A stretch of DNA of 64,000 nt from Luteibacter rhizovicinus DSM 16549 (lineage in GTDB: Bacteria; Pseudomonadota; Gammaproteobacteria; Xanthomonadales; Rhodanobacteraceae), in NCBI RefSeq assembly GCF_001887595.1, contig NZ_CP017480.1:496001-560000 (forward strand), in the 5' to 3' direction. Every line of letters begins with the position of its first letter. The first letter of the stretch is position 1. Made by a program: the position numbers and the translations under genes. Below the pieces are notes generated by a model. That model was not told the origin of the DNA. It saw only the letters and a program-made list of their open reading frames with translations, and did not search any database. Positions 15,755-26,258 of the stretch are shown here, one piece after another.

Positions 15755-17031
15755 CGCTGCACCAGCACTCGCTCGGGGGGTGTTCCGCCAGCGCCGTTAC
15801 CCGTCAGGATTTCAAAGGTCAGGTGAGCGTCCGTCACATCGATGCCGAAGAACAGGAAGTTCAGACCTTTGAGGTCGACATCGATGATGAAAAAGCCGTT
15901 GTCATCACTGAACGACGGATCCAGCGCGCCCGTTCGATCGTGGCGCCCCACGATGACGCGCTTGATCAGCGTTCCATCGTAGTCGGCACGCCCCACCAGC
16001 GTGACTCCCTGGCCCGAGGCTTCGATGTGCATCGGGTACGCGAATATGCCTCCGTCATCGGCCCCACCGTAATTGAGTTCGAGGTACCGTCCACCGTTGA
16101 AGCCGACGGGGATCGTTCCGTCGTCATCCAGCGTAAGGAGCAAGCCGGCGGCAGGTGGGCGGCTCATGATCGTACCTGCCGCCCAGATGCCAGCTTCTTC
16201 CGACCAGAACAGTCGTTCAATCTCGTTGCGATGAGCGCCGTCGCTCTCTACCACGAACGCTCCATTCGTCCCGAAGGCAGGGTCAGGTTCACCGGTGGGA
16301 AGAAGGCGCACGATGCGAGAATTACCGGCGACGGTTGCCGTGCTGAGGAGAATCTTTCCGTCATCCTGGACGACCGCATCGGTGATCCTCCCCCTCGCTC
16401 CGAGCGGGACATCAACCAGCGCGTACCCCTTCCCGGCAAAGGCGGGACTCAGATGACCGGACGCATCGAAGCGCAACACGATGCCACCGTATCGTTGTTC
16501 GGCGTTTTGCGTCGTTCCGACGAAGAAAAATTCACCACCACCTGCAGGGATGACGAAACCCTTGACGACCCCCGGCTCGCCGGGGGGCCGAATGCCGTCC
16601 AGGTTCACGTAGCCATCGATGCCGAACGACGTATCGATCGCACCCGCACCATCCCGGCGCGTCAGCATCCATGTATCGCTTCCTTGCGACCTGAGCACCA
16701 GGACCGTCGCGTTCCCGTCGACCGGAAACGGTTGCGCACCCTGCAAGGTTTCCCCCGACAACGGCGGTTCGACGACGACTCCCTGATTTCCGAAGGAGGG
16801 GTCGAACTGCCCGTCGCGGGTGATCTTCGCCAGACCGTATCGCCATCCGCCCTCGGGAGGACTGCAACCCATGGCGAGCATGATGCTGCCGTCGTCGGCC
16901 CGTGCCAGCGCGCGCAGGCGCTCATTCGCGCCAGGCTCGATGACATAGCCTTCTACTTTGAGCTCGAACGTGCCATCGATACCGAAGGAAGTGTCGATAT
17001 CGCCCTGCTTGTGCGTGCCGAGTCCGCTCAT
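15730..17031 (-). CDS. Delta-60 repeat (beta-propeller-like) protein
   Basis: A 433-residue protein made almost wholly of delta-60 repeats, recognised by the recurring D-x-S/A-F-G-x-x-G pattern: IDTSFGIDGTF, FDPSFGNQGVV, IDTSFGIDGYV, LSPAFAGKGYA, PDPAFGTNGAF and LDPSFSDDNGF, with DDGSIMLA/DDGKILLS strands between. The family is thought to fold as a beta-propeller-like domain. No signal peptide is obvious after the chosen ATG (MSGLGTHKQ), which has AAGGAA seven bases upstream. Function unknown; related proteins are often surface or exported. The gene appears monocistronic and converges on the small transporter pair. Confidence 0.85.
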   Translation of the reverse strand: MSGLGTHKQGDIDTSFGIDGTFELKVEGYVIEPGANERLRALARADDGSIMLAMGCSPPEGGWRYGLAKITRDGQFDPSFGNQGVVVEPPLSGETLQGAQPFPVDGNATVLVLRSQGSDTWMLTRRDGAGAIDTSFGIDGYVNLDGIRPPGEPGVVKGFVIPAGGGEFFFVGTTQNAEQRYGGIVLRFDASGHLSPAFAGKGYALVDVPLGARGRITDAVVQDDGKILLSTATVAGNSRIVRLLPTGEPDPAFGTNGAFVVESDGAHRNEIERLFWSEEAGIWAAGTIMSRPPAAGLLLTLDDDGTIPVGFNGGRYLELNYGGADDGGIFAYPMHIEASGQGVTLVGRADYDGTLIKRVIVGRHDRTGALDPSFSDDNGFFIIDVDLKGLNFLFFGIDVTDAHLTFEILTGNGAGGTPPERVLVQRYTSWGAR

Positions 17032-17172
17032 GACCGATTCCTTTCGTCGAATAACTGTCCATGTCATCCGGCAGCGATCCGTTCGCCCCGGGATTCCGCC
17101 TGACCTGGGACGGATTGAAACCGTAGATCCCGCGAGCAACGTGCGCCATACGTCAAAGGTTGTAGGGGCGAG

Positions 17173-17862
17173 CTAGGCCCGCCCTTGCTCCACCAGCGTG
17201 AGCGCCACCTTGTCACGCAGGTAGACGGGCAGCGCGAGTTCCGGCGCCACCGCCAGACCGTCACGAAAACGCCGCGCCGCCACTTCTGCGACGTGTCTGG
17301 CCTGAGGGAAACGTGCACCATCCGCCGAGCGGATGGATCCGCGTATGCGTTGCCGGAGAATGGCCTCGTAGGTCGCCCATCCGGTGCCGACAACGTGCCA
17401 TGCGGCGGCGTCAGGAAGCTCCAGCGCCGCTGCCGTATCGACGCGCTCGCGATCGATCAGCGTGATGCTGCCGTCGTCCTCGCGACGCCACGCGGCCACG
17501 TAGATCTCGCCCATCCGCGCGTCGATCACCGACAGGATCGCTCCATCATCCTCGGGCGCTTCCAGTGCCAGTGCTTCGAGCGAGGAGACCGTGACCACCG
17601 GCACGTCCAGCGCCATCGCCATGCCCTGCGCCAGCGACACACCCAGGCGCACGCCGGTGAAGGCACCCGGGCCGCGACCGACCGCGATGCCATGGAGCGC
17701 TTCGCGACTGAGACCCGCCTCGGCGAGCAAGGCGTCCGCCATCGGCAGCACGAGTTCGGCATGCCGGCGCGGTGCGATTTCACTGCGCTCGATCACTTCG
17801 TCGCCGTGGACGAGGGCGACCGAGCAGGCTTCCGTGGAGGTTTCGATAGCGAGGAAGTTCAT
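17173..17862 (-). CDS. tsaB: TsaB, tRNA N6-threonylcarbamoyladenosine synthesis scaffold
   Basis: A 229-residue member of the TsaB/TsaD ASKHA fold. TsaB binds TsaD and TsaE to transfer threonylcarbamoyl to A37 of ANN-decoding tRNAs. Landmarks are MNFLAIETSTEACSVAL at the start, the H-x-E segment RRHAELVLPMADALL, GRGPGAFTGVRLGVSLAQGMA and VIDARMGEIYVAAW. The length is normal for the family. Its ATG overlaps the stop of the creD-like gene by 4 bp, so both are co-translated; this pairing has no obvious functional reason. Confidence 0.96.
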   Translation of the reverse strand: MNFLAIETSTEACSVALVHGDEVIERSEIAPRRHAELVLPMADALLAEAGLSREALHGIAVGRGPGAFTGVRLGVSLAQGMAMALDVPVVTVSSLEALALEAPEDDGAILSVIDARMGEIYVAAWRREDDGSITLIDRERVDTAAALELPDAAAWHVVGTGWATYEAILRQRIRGSIRSADGARFPQARHVAEVAARRFRDGLAVAPELALPVYLRDKVALTLVEQGRA

Positions 17863-19196
17863 GGCGTTTCCGACGTGGTGTTGAGCGGCACGCCCTGGGC
17901 GTACCAGTCGATCCGGCGGGTCAGGTACATCAGCAGCGCGATCACTGCCACGAGGACGACCGACCCGATCAGCAGCGCGTACTGTTCCGCGCCGATCAGG
18001 CCATACAGTATGGCGTAAACCAGGGTGAGCACGCCGCCAAGCGCCAGGCCGGCCGTGCGCGCCCGAAGCGCCGCCATGGCGTAACCACCCACGATGAGCA
18101 CGACCGCGGCAGCGGCGACGGCGTAGGCCGGGCCGAAGCCGATCTGTTCGGACAGGGCGAGCAGGAGCACGTAGAAGCTGGTCATCGCGGCGCCGACCAG
18201 CAGGTATTGCACCGGATGCAGGCGCAGGCCTTTCAGCACCTCGAACAGGAAGAATGCGACGAAGGTCAGCGCGATGAACAGCAGGCCGTACTTACCCGCG
18301 CGATCGTTCTGCTGGTACACGCCGCCGGGCTGGTAGAGCTTCACGCCGAAGGACGAAGGTGCGAGGCGTTCGGCAACATCCTGACTGGTCGCATCCCAGT
18401 GCTGGCCATAGGCGCGATTGAGGTCGAGGATCTTCCAGGACGCATCGAAACCTGCCGGCGTCACGCTGCGCCTTGTCGGCAACAGCGAACCGGTGAAGCT
18501 GGGGTCGGGCCACGACGAGCGCATCTGCACGCTGTTCGTACGCGCCAGCGGCAGCGATGAGAACGATTCCGTGCCGGCGACACTGAGCTTGAGTTCGAAT
18601 TCGATCGGCGCCTCGCGATCCGGCTCGATGATGATGGGTGCCGACAGCACCGTGTACGGACCCATGCGTGCGGTGGACGAGGACAGGCGCACCGCATGAC
18701 CGTCGACCATGGCCGAGGTGATCCCTTGCAGTCCGCGCGTATCGGCGATCAGCACGCGAACCTCCGCTTTGCCGATGAACCAGGTCGCCCCTGTCTCGGT
18801 CGCGAAACGGCGCAGGTCGGCAGGAAGGAAGTGACCATGAACGGTGACTTCGCCGGTATAGGTCGGCACCACGTACATCCCTGACGACCGCTTGTCGACG
18901 GTGAGGTCGGCCACGGTATCCAGGTCATCGGCCAGGACGATCTCCGTACCGTCGATCACCTTGGCTACGGCACCCGCGGCATCGTGGCTCTCCCGTTGCG
19001 TCGGCACGGCGAGCACCAGGCCGCCGATCACTTGCGGTCCACCCCAGCCATCCGCCACGCGGGCCACGGCGGTGTCGCGCATGGCCTGACGCTCGCGCAC
19101 GAGGCCATCGGCCTGTGTCAGCGGAATGAGCATGAGCAGGGCCAGCAGCCCGATGCCGAGCACCTTGGCGGTTATCGATTGCATCCAGCGAAACAT
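17859..19196 (-). CDS. creD: CreD-like inner-membrane protein
   Basis: A 445-residue homologue of CreD, the inner-membrane product of the CreBC regulon, linked in other bacteria to envelope integrity and colicin or beta-lactam response. It has an N-terminal helix (ITAKVLGIGLLALLMLIPL), a large extracytoplasmic domain (residues about 40-310, starting with LVRERQAMRDTAVARVADGWGGPQVIGG), and a C-terminal cluster of five or more helices from KYGLLFIALTFVAFFLFEVLKGLRLHPVQYLLVG to the end. The ATG chosen has a purine-rich GGGAGAG just upstream. No creBC pair is adjacent. It overlaps tsaB. Confidence 0.92.
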   Translation of the reverse strand: MFRWMQSITAKVLGIGLLALLMLIPLTQADGLVRERQAMRDTAVARVADGWGGPQVIGGLVLAVPTQRESHDAAGAVAKVIDGTEIVLADDLDTVADLTVDKRSSGMYVVPTYTGEVTVHGHFLPADLRRFATETGATWFIGKAEVRVLIADTRGLQGITSAMVDGHAVRLSSSTARMGPYTVLSAPIIIEPDREAPIEFELKLSVAGTESFSSLPLARTNSVQMRSSWPDPSFTGSLLPTRRSVTPAGFDASWKILDLNRAYGQHWDATSQDVAERLAPSSFGVKLYQPGGVYQQNDRAGKYGLLFIALTFVAFFLFEVLKGLRLHPVQYLLVGAAMTSFYVLLLALSEQIGFGPAYAVAAAAVVLIVGGYAMAALRARTAGLALGGVLTLVYAILYGLIGAEQYALLIGSVVLVAVIALLMYLTRRIDWYAQGVPLNTTSETP

Positions 19197-19318
19197 CGGT
19201 CTCTCCCTTCCTGATAGATGGGAACGATGCTCGGTGCCCGATGGGTGCGCCAGCGGCGCCCACCAGGGCGAAGTGCGGGCAAGGAGGGGCGAAACGCGGC
19301 CCAGTCCCAAGGAAAGGA

Positions 19319-21244
19319 TCAGGTCGGGGAGGACACCGGCGCGAAGAAGGCCGTGACATCGGCGAGCTCGCGCGTGCGCGGCATCGGCGGCAGGCTGGCC
19401 AGGAACAGCCGCCCGTAGCCCTTGGTACTGAGCCGCGGATCGCACAGGACCAGGACACCGCGATCGTGCACGTCACGGATCAGGCGTCCCGCGCCCTGCT
19501 TGAGGGCGATGACGGCCGTGGGCACCTGCCAGCCCATGAAGGGATTGATGCCGGCTTCTTCGAGCGCTTCCAGCCGCGCCTGGAGCACCGGATCGTCCGG
19601 CATGGCGAAGGGCAGCTTGTCGATGACGACCACGCTCAACGCTTCGCCGGCCACGTCGACGCCTTCCCAGAAACTCGCGGCACCGAGAAGCACGCCGCGC
19701 CCGCTGGCACGGAATTCCTCGAGCAGGCGATGCCGTGGCGCGGTGCCCTGGACGAACAACGGCCACGGCACACGACCTTCGAGCAACTCGGCGGCACGCC
19801 GCAGCGCGCGATGCGAGGTGAAGAGCAGGAAGGCCCGGCCGTCGGATGCATCGAGCACGGGACGGATCGCCGCGACAACGCGATCGGTGTAATCGCGCGC
19901 CGCCGGATCCGGGAGATCCTTCGGCAGATAGGCGAGTGCCTGACGCGGGTAGTCGAACGGACTTTCGACATGCAGCGTCTGCGGGTCCTCGATGCCGAGC
20001 TGGCGAGCGAAGTGGGCGAAGTCGCCGGCGATCGACAAGGTCGCCGAGGTGTGGATCCAGGCGGCATCGGTCGCCATGCGCATCGCGCGCAGTGGTGTGG
20101 CGAGGTCCAGCGGCGTGGCGTGCAAGGCGAACCCGCGTGGCCAGGTTTCGTACCAGCGCACGTCGGCGGCCGAATGTTCCTCGGCAATCCGGTCCAGGCG
20201 CAGGCTGAGCATCTGCGCCCGCTCGAAGACGTTGGCCAATCCGCGCGAGCGCTCGCCCAGCGAGGAAAGCAGGTCGGAGAGCGCGGCCATGACATCGCGC
20301 AGTTCGCCGAGCAGCTCATGGACCGTCTCGTCGCGATCGAGCGCGCCGAACGGACCACGGGCGGGCAGCGGGTCCATGGCCAGGCGCAGGCGCTTGATCA
20401 GGTCCTGCACCACTTCCACCGGCTCGAGAAGCTGGCTGGTCGCGCCGGTCACCCCCTGGGCTTCGGCCAGCGCGTCCTGGGCAAGATCGGTCATCTGCCG
20501 CGCGCTGACGCTCTGCGAGAAGAACTGGCCGGCCAGCTCGGGAATCTGATGCGCCTCGTCGAGAATGAAGGCGTCCGCGCACGGAAGAATCTCCCCAAAG
20601 CCTTCTTGCTTCAGCGCAAGGTCGGCCATGAGAAGGTGGTGATTTACCACGACGATATCGGCCTCCATCGCCTCGCGACGCGCCTTGACCACATGACAGT
20701 CATCGAAGAACGGGCACTCCGTGCCCAGGCAATTCTCAGGCGTGGAGGTGACGCGTGGCCAGACCGGGGAATCCTCCGGGATATCGATCATTTCCATGCG
20801 GTCGCCGCGACGCGTTCGCGCCGACCAGGCACGGATCGCCGAAAGCTGGCTGGCCAGCTGGCGATCGGGGTTGCCCTCGCGAACCGCCTGGTCCAGCCGG
20901 TAGAGGCACAGGTAGTTGGCCCGGCCCTTGAGCAGGCTGGTCTTCGCCCGGCTGCCCAGCACGGCGTGCACGCGCGGCAGGTCGCGGAAAAACAGCTGGT
21001 CCTGCAGGGCCTTGGTGCCCGTGGAGATGATCACTTTGCGCCCCGACATCAGGGCGGGGACAAGGTAGGCGAACGTCTTGCCGGTACCGGTGCCGGCCTC
21101 GGCAATCAGGACATCGCGGTCCTCGATGGCGGTAGCCACCGCCCCCGCCATGCGCTCCTGCGCCTCGCGGGGCGCGAATCCGGGTACTTCACGGGCAAAC
21201 GGGCCCTCCGCGCCGAGGATCGCGGCCACATCGGATGCAGTCAT
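19319..21244 (-). CDS. DinG/YoaA-type ATP-dependent DNA helicase
   Basis: A 641-residue XPD-like superfamily 2 helicase with 5'-3' activity expected in repair or R-loop/G4 processing. Walker A is AGTGTGKT (residues 50-57). The four Fe-S cysteines are visible at C113, C172, C177 and C183, Walker B is DEAH (229-232), and the late motifs include [33 protein letters not shown] and [22 protein letters not shown]. The iron-sulfur cysteines and the length favour YoaA over the longer DinG. It is divergent from valS, with 79 bases between the starts. In E. coli YoaA works with the chi subunit of polymerase III; the holC gene for chi is about 3 kb away here. Confidence 0.93.
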   Translation of the reverse strand: MTASDVAAILGAEGPFAREVPGFAPREAQERMAGAVATAIEDRDVLIAEAGTGTGKTFAYLVPALMSGRKVIISTGTKALQDQLFFRDLPRVHAVLGSRAKTSLLKGRANYLCLYRLDQAVREGNPDRQLASQLSAIRAWSARTRRGDRMEMIDIPEDSPVWPRVTSTPENCLGTECPFFDDCHVVKARREAMEADIVVVNHHLLMADLALKQEGFGEILPCADAFILDEAHQIPELAGQFFSQSVSARQMTDLAQDALAEAQGVTGATSQLLEPVEVVQDLIKRLRLAMDPLPARGPFGALDRDETVHELLGELRDVMAALSDLLSSLGERSRGLANVFERAQMLSLRLDRIAEEHSAADVRWYETWPRGFALHATPLDLATPLRAMRMATDAAWIHTSATLSIAGDFAHFARQLGIEDPQTLHVESPFDYPRQALAYLPKDLPDPAARDYTDRVVAAIRPVLDASDGRAFLLFTSHRALRRAAELLEGRVPWPLFVQGTAPRHRLLEEFRASGRGVLLGAASFWEGVDVAGEALSVVVIDKLPFAMPDDPVLQARLEALEEAGINPFMGWQVPTAVIALKQGAGRLIRDVHDRGVLVLCDPRLSTKGYGRLFLASLPPMPRTRELADVTAFFAPVSSPT

Positions 21245-21323
21245 CCCTCAAGTATCGCCTACAATGGCGGTCTTTTCGTCTTCCAAAGCGCGCCCCTTCG
21301 CGGCGCGAGCCGAGAGCCCACGC

Positions 21324-24083
21324 ATGGATAAGAGTTTCGAGCCCAGCCAGATCGAGTCGAAGTGGTACGCCCAGTGGGAGTCCAGCGGCTATTTCAAGCC
21401 GTCGGGCAAGGGCACGCCCTACACGATCATGCTGCCGCCGCCCAACGTCACGGGCACGCTGCACATGGGCCATGCGTTCCAGCACACGATCATGGACACC
21501 CTGGTCCGCTATCACCGCATGCGTGGCTACGACACGCTGTGGCAGCTCGGCACCGATCACGCCGGCATCGCCACCGAAATGGTCGTCACCCGGCAGCTCA
21601 ACGCCGAAGGCAAGCAGCGCTCGGATCTCGACCGCGATGCCTTCATCAGCCGTGTCTGGGAATGGAAAGCCGAGTCCGGCGACACCATCGGCCGGCAGAT
21701 GCGCCGCATGGGCGTATCGGGCGACTGGAGCCGCGAAGTCTTCACCATGGACCCGGGCCCGTCGAAGGCCGTGGTCGAAACCTTCGTGCGCCTGCATGAG
21801 GAAGGCCTGATCTACCGTGGTCAGAAGCTGGTCAACTGGGACCCCGTGCTGAAGACCGCCATCTCCGACCTCGAAGTGGTCAGCGAGGAGGAAGACGGTT
21901 CCATGTGGTCGATCCGCTACCCGCTGGCCGACGGCTCGGGTGAACTGGTCGTCGCCACCACGCGCCCGGAAACCATGCTGGGCGACGTCGCCGTCGCCGT
22001 GCATCCCGACGACGAGCGCTACGCCCACCTGATCGGCAAGCTGCTCAACCTGCCGCTGTCCGATCGCCAGATCCCGATCATCGGCGACGAGTACGTCGAA
22101 AAGGATTTCGGCACCGGCTGCGTGAAGATCACCCCGGCCCACGACTTCAACGACTACGCCATCGGCCAGCGCCACAACCTGCCGATGATCAACATCCTCA
22201 CCGACGACGCGAAGATCAACGACGCGGCGCCTGAGAAGTATCGCGGCCTGGACCGCTACGTCGCGCGCAAGGCCGTGCTGGCCGATCTGGAAGCCGCCGA
22301 GCTGCTGGTCGAGACGAAGAAGCACAAGCTGCAGGTGCCGCGCGGCGATCGCACCGGCCAGGTCATCGAGCCGTATCTCACCTGGCAGTGGTTCGTGAAG
22401 ATGGACACGCTCGCCGCCCGCGGCCTGCAGCTGGTCGAACAGGGCGACGTGAAGTTCGTCCCCGAGAACTGGATCAATACCTATCGCCACTGGCTGGCCA
22501 ACATCCAGGATTGGTGCATCAGCCGTCAGCTGACCTGGGGCCACCAGATCCCGGCCTGGTACACCGCCGACGGCAACATCGTCGTCGCGCATGACGAGAC
22601 CGAGGCGAAGGCGAAGGCCGCCGCGCTCGGTTACACCGGTGCACTGCGTCGTGACCTCGATGTCCTCGAGACCTGGTTCTCGTCGTCGCTGTGGAGCCAC
22701 TCCACCCTCGGCTGGCCCGATCCGCAGGCGCAGGCCGAGCGCGGCTTCGATCGTTACCTGCCGACGAACGTCCTGGTGACCGGTTTCGACATCATCTTCT
22801 TCTGGGTCGCCCGGATGATCATGATGACCGACCACTTCACCGGCGAAGTCCCGTTCAAGGACGTCTATGTCACGGGCCTCATCCGCGACAAGGATGGCCA
22901 GAAGATGTCGAAGTCCAAAGGCAACGTGCTCGACCCGCTCGACCTCATCGATGGCATCACGCTGGACGAGCTGCTGGCCAAGCGCACGCGCGGATTGATG
23001 CAGCCGAAGATGGCCGAGAAGATCGAGAAAGCGACGCGCAAGGAATTCGCCGAAGGCATCCCCGCGTTCGGTGCCGACGCGCTGCGCTTCACGTTCGCCT
23101 CGCTGGCCACGCACGGTCGCGACATCAAGTTCGATCTCGAGCGCGCAGCCGGCTACAAGGCCTTCGTCAACAAGCTCTGGAACGCCTCGCGTTTCGTGCT
23201 GATGAACCTTGGCGAGGACGCGAAGCTCGCGCCGACGAAACCGACGACCGAAGCCGAGCGCTGGATCCTCACCCGCCTGCATGACACGCTGGGCACGGTG
23301 AAGGAGCAGCTGGCGGGTTATCGCTTCGACCTCGCCGCGCAGGCGCTGTACGAGTTCACCTGGAACGAGTTCTGCGACTGGTTCCTCGAGCTGTCCAAGC
23401 CGGCGCTGAACGGTGACGACGCGGTTGCGGCAGCGTCCACGCGGTACACACTCGTGCACGTGCTGGAAACCTTGCTGCGCGCGCTGCATCCGATCGTTCC
23501 GTTCGTCACCGAAGAGATCTGGCAGAACGTGCGCCCGGTGCTCGGCATCGAAGGCGACACGATCATGCTGCGTCCCTACCCCGAGGCCACGGACGTCGAA
23601 AGCGACGCCACGGCCACGGCCGAGATCGAATGGGTCAAGGATGTGCTCACGGGAGTGCGCCGCATCCGTGCCGAGATGAGCATCGCACCGGGCAAGGTCA
23701 TTCCGCTGCTGTTCGCCGATGGCGATGATGCCGATCGGGGACGCGCCAGCAAGTTCGCCGCGCAGATCGCCTTCCTCGGCCGGGTGGAAAGCCCGGTCTG
23801 GGTCAACGGTGATGAGCCGGCCTCGGCCGTCGCCGTGGTCGGCGCCATGCGCGTGCTGATTCCGCTGGAAGGCCTGATCGACCTGGGCGCGGAGAAGGCT
23901 CGCCTGGCCAAGGAAATCGCCCGCGTGGAAGGCGAAGTCCGCAAGTGCGAGGCCAAGCTGGGCAACGCCAACTTCGTCGCGAACGCACCGGCCGAGGTGG
24001 TGGCGCAGGAGCGCCAGCGCATCGCCGACTGGAACCAGCAGGCCCAGGCCATGCGCGAGCAGGCACTCAAGCTGGGCGGCTGA
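21324..24083 (+). CDS. valS: Valyl-tRNA synthetase
   Basis: A 919-residue class I synthetase charging tRNA-Val. The ATP site shows the HIGH signature as HMGH (residues 47-50, in [13 protein letters not shown]) and KMSKS at about 527-531. The editing (CP1) domain lies between (about 190-345, with [17 protein letters not shown] and [19 protein letters not shown]). A C-terminal coiled-coil tRNA-binding arm (about 855-919) ends the protein. The chosen ATG ([15 protein letters not shown]) gives the usual start; the open frame upstream runs through the divergent promoter, where a TACAAT -10-like element is near 21258. Confidence 0.97.
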   Translation: MDKSFEPSQIESKWYAQWESSGYFKPSGKGTPYTIMLPPPNVTGTLHMGHAFQHTIMDTLVRYHRMRGYDTLWQLGTDHAGIATEMVVTRQLNAEGKQRSDLDRDAFISRVWEWKAESGDTIGRQMRRMGVSGDWSREVFTMDPGPSKAVVETFVRLHEEGLIYRGQKLVNWDPVLKTAISDLEVVSEEEDGSMWSIRYPLADGSGELVVATTRPETMLGDVAVAVHPDDERYAHLIGKLLNLPLSDRQIPIIGDEYVEKDFGTGCVKITPAHDFNDYAIGQRHNLPMINILTDDAKINDAAPEKYRGLDRYVARKAVLADLEAAELLVETKKHKLQVPRGDRTGQVIEPYLTWQWFVKMDTLAARGLQLVEQGDVKFVPENWINTYRHWLANIQDWCISRQLTWGHQIPAWYTADGNIVVAHDETEAKAKAAALGYTGALRRDLDVLETWFSSSLWSHSTLGWPDPQAQAERGFDRYLPTNVLVTGFDIIFFWVARMIMMTDHFTGEVPFKDVYVTGLIRDKDGQKMSKSKGNVLDPLDLIDGITLDELLAKRTRGLMQPKMAEKIEKATRKEFAEGIPAFGADALRFTFASLATHGRDIKFDLERAAGYKAFVNKLWNASRFVLMNLGEDAKLAPTKPTTEAERWILTRLHDTLGTVKEQLAGYRFDLAAQALYEFTWNEFCDWFLELSKPALNGDDAVAAASTRYTLVHVLETLLRALHPIVPFVTEEIWQNVRPVLGIEGDTIMLRPYPEATDVESDATATAEIEWVKDVLTGVRRIRAEMSIAPGKVIPLLFADGDDADRGRASKFAAQIAFLGRVESPVWVNGDEPASAVAVVGAMRVLIPLEGLIDLGAEKARLAKEIARVEGEVRKCEAKLGNANFVANAPAEVVAQERQRIADWNQQAQAMREQALKLGG

Positions 24084-24101
24084 AGCCCAAGCGCGCCTTG
24101 G

Positions 24102-24180
24102 GTAGGAGCCGATTCATCGGCGATTGGGTGCTTGCGGCACCCTGGCCCGCTGCCGCGGGTTCGCCGATGAATCGGCTCCT
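24102..24180. repeat. REP-like inverted pair, type A
   Basis: Two type A palindromes in inverted orientation, GTAGGAGCCGATTCATCGGC at 24102 and its reverse complement ending at 24180, enclose a 36-base spacer. The spacer is nearly identical to that of the copy near 45,670, so the whole ~80-base unit is the repeated element. It follows valS. Confidence 0.9.
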
Positions 24181-24187
24181 TCCAGGC

Positions 24188-24221
24188 AAAAAAAAATCCC
24201 GCCAGATGGCGGGATTTTTTT
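24188..24221. terminator. Bidirectional rho-independent terminator between valS and holC
   Basis: A perfect ATCCCGCCA-GA-TGGCGGGAT stem is flanked by a long run of A on the left and T on the right. It can end both the valS transcript (plus) and the pepA-holC transcript (minus). Confidence 0.93.
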
Positions 24222-24237
24222 GTGCGAGACGCAGGCC

Positions 24238-24660
24238 TCACATATCGTGCTTGTTCACCTCGAAGCCGTTCTTCTTGTACTCGGTCCAGCGGCTACGCGA
24301 ACCCACGCGCTCCGCCGGATCCGCCGCGACCACTTCGAGCACCCGATCGAAGCGGCCGGGTGCACAAACCTCGCGGAGGTTGATCACCATCGGCCGGTCC
24401 GCCACCTCGACGCCCGGCGGCACGATCAGCACCGCCGTGTTCGCATCATCGTCGTCACCGGCGAGTTGGTGCGGGATGAAGCTGTCCTCGTCGAAGGACC
24501 ACAGGTATTCGTCGATCGCCTCGGCCTGCTCGAAGTCGCGGGTGAGGATCAGGGTCGGCTTCTGGGCTCCGAAGGCGCGCTTGGCCAGTTCGCAGACCAG
24601 CAACAGGGGATCCTCGCGAAACCGCGGCTTGTCGATCAGGTAGAAGTCGGCGCGAGGCAT
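24238..24660 (-). CDS. holC: DNA polymerase III chi subunit
   Basis: A 140-residue chi subunit, which links the clamp loader to SSB. The family pattern is clear: ADFYLIDKPRF at the start, CELAKRAFGAQKPTLILTRDFEQAEAIDEYLWSFDEDSFIPHQL, VLIVPPGVEVADRPMVINL, and a C-terminal YKKNGFEVNKHDM in place of the usual WRYYREAG-type ending. It lies 10 bases after pepA, the arrangement seen throughout gammaproteobacteria. Confidence 0.95.
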   Translation of the reverse strand: MPRADFYLIDKPRFREDPLLLVCELAKRAFGAQKPTLILTRDFEQAEAIDEYLWSFDEDSFIPHQLAGDDDDANTAVLIVPPGVEVADRPMVINLREVCAPGRFDRVLEVVAADPAERVGSRSRWTEYKKNGFEVNKHDM

Positions 24661-24670
24661 ACGGGCCGGA

Positions 24671-26161
24671 TCAGCCAGCGGCGACGCGGTCGAGCAGCCA
24701 CTGCGTCAGCAGGGGCACCGGACGACCCGTGGCCATACCCTTGCGACCCTCGTCCCACGCCGTGCCGGCGATGTCGAGGTGAGCCCAGCGACGACCTTCG
24801 GTGAAGCGCGAAAGGAAGCAGCCCGCCGTGATGGCGCCGGCATACTTGCCGCCGAGGTTTGCCACGTCGGCGAAGCCCGAGTCGAGCTGGCTCTGGTAGT
24901 CGTCCCAGAGAGGCAGGCGCCAGGCGCGATCCAGCGTGGCTTCGCCGGCGGCGAGCAGCTCGGCCGACAGCGACTCGTCCTTGGTCATCAGGCCGCTGGC
25001 ATGCTTGCCAAGGGCGACGACGCAGGCACCGGTCAGGGTGGCGGCGTCGATCATGGTGTGCGGATCGAAGCGCTTGCCGGTGTAGGTCAGTGCGTCGCAA
25101 AGGATCAGGCGACCCTCGGCATCGGTGTTGAGCACTTCGATGGTGATCCCCGACAGGCTCGTCAGGACGTCGCCGGGACGGTAGCTGTCGCCGTCCGGCA
25201 TGTTTTCCACGGCAGGGACCACGCAGACGAGGTTGACCGCCAGCTTGAGCTTCACGGCCGCGACGAAGGCACCGAGCACGCCGGCGGCGCCGCACATGTC
25301 GAACTTCATCTCCTCCATGCCCGGACCCGGCTTCAGGCTGATGCCCCCGGTGTCGAAGGTGATGCCCTTGCCGACGAAGGCGTAGGGACGTTCACCGTCC
25401 TTGCCGCCGTTCCACTGCAGGATGACCAGGCGCGGCGCGTTGGCCGAGCCGCGGGCCACGGCCAGCAGCGAGCCGAAACCCTCGCGCTCCATATCGGCGC
25501 GGTCGAGGGACTCGAAGGTCACGCCTTCGTGGGCATCGGCGAAAGCCTTGGCCTGGTCGGCGATGTAGTCGGGGTTGCAGATGTTCGGCGGCAGGTTGCC
25601 GAGTTCCTTCGCATAGCGGACGCCTTCGGCGATCGCCCGGGCTTCGGCCAGACCGGCCTCGCCATCGGCCGGGCCGACCAGGGTCATCGTGGCCAGTTCC
25701 GGCAGGGACTTGTCGCGCGGCTTCACCGTGGCGGTGTAGCGGTAGGCGGCATGGTCCGTGGCCAGGGCCGCGACGCGCAGGCGCCAGGCGGCATCGCGGC
25801 CGGGGACCTCGACCTCAGGCAGCCAGTTGACGGCTTCCGTTACCGGCAACCGGCCCACGGCGCGCGCGGCTTCCAGGGTCACGCGCTGGTAGCGGGCAGC
25901 GTCGAAGGTCTTCTGCGCGCCGAGGCCGACCACCAGTACGCGGGCGGCGGCGACGCCGGCCGGGTGCAGCAGGGTGACGACGTTGCCGACCTTGCCGGTG
26001 ATATCGCCCGCCTCGACAAGGCGCTTGATCGCCCCGCCGGCGGCGGTGTCGATCCGCGCGGCGGCGCTGGTCAGGACACCGTTCTCATAGACACCGACCA
26101 CCGCGACCGGGGTCGTGGTGGATTCGGGAGCGTTGGAACCGAGGCTGAACTGAACCGTCAT
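24671..26161 (-). CDS. pepA: Leucyl aminopeptidase (cytosol aminopeptidase, M17)
   Basis: A 496-residue dimetal M17 peptidase that removes N-terminal residues; in E. coli PepA also binds DNA in Xer recombination and carAB control. The catalytic and metal motifs are VGKGITFDTGGISLKP, KFDMCGAAGVLG, MPDGDSYRPGDVL and the signature NTDAEGRLILCDALTY. The start chosen (MTVQFSLGSNAPES) is the usual N-terminus; the frame open upstream overlaps the divergent lptF promoter region. The gene is divergent from lptF with 97 bases between and is followed by holC. Confidence 0.96.
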   Translation of the reverse strand: MTVQFSLGSNAPESTTTPVAVVGVYENGVLTSAAARIDTAAGGAIKRLVEAGDITGKVGNVVTLLHPAGVAAARVLVVGLGAQKTFDAARYQRVTLEAARAVGRLPVTEAVNWLPEVEVPGRDAAWRLRVAALATDHAAYRYTATVKPRDKSLPELATMTLVGPADGEAGLAEARAIAEGVRYAKELGNLPPNICNPDYIADQAKAFADAHEGVTFESLDRADMEREGFGSLLAVARGSANAPRLVILQWNGGKDGERPYAFVGKGITFDTGGISLKPGPGMEEMKFDMCGAAGVLGAFVAAVKLKLAVNLVCVVPAVENMPDGDSYRPGDVLTSLSGITIEVLNTDAEGRLILCDALTYTGKRFDPHTMIDAATLTGACVVALGKHASGLMTKDESLSAELLAAGEATLDRAWRLPLWDDYQSQLDSGFADVANLGGKYAGAITAGCFLSRFTEGRRWAHLDIAGTAWDEGRKGMATGRPVPLLTQWLLDRVAAG

Positions 26162-26258
26162 AGCTAACTGTCCTGCAAAAGCCCGCCGGGGCCCGGACAG
26201 GCTAGACTTGTGGTTTGCCGGCCAGGACTGACGCGGCACGAACCGCCAATTCTACCAA

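Noticed and set aside
21189..23489. A 766-codon minus-strand open frame opposite valS
   Set aside because: valS on the plus strand has all synthetase signatures; the antisense translation is low-complexity and matches no family.
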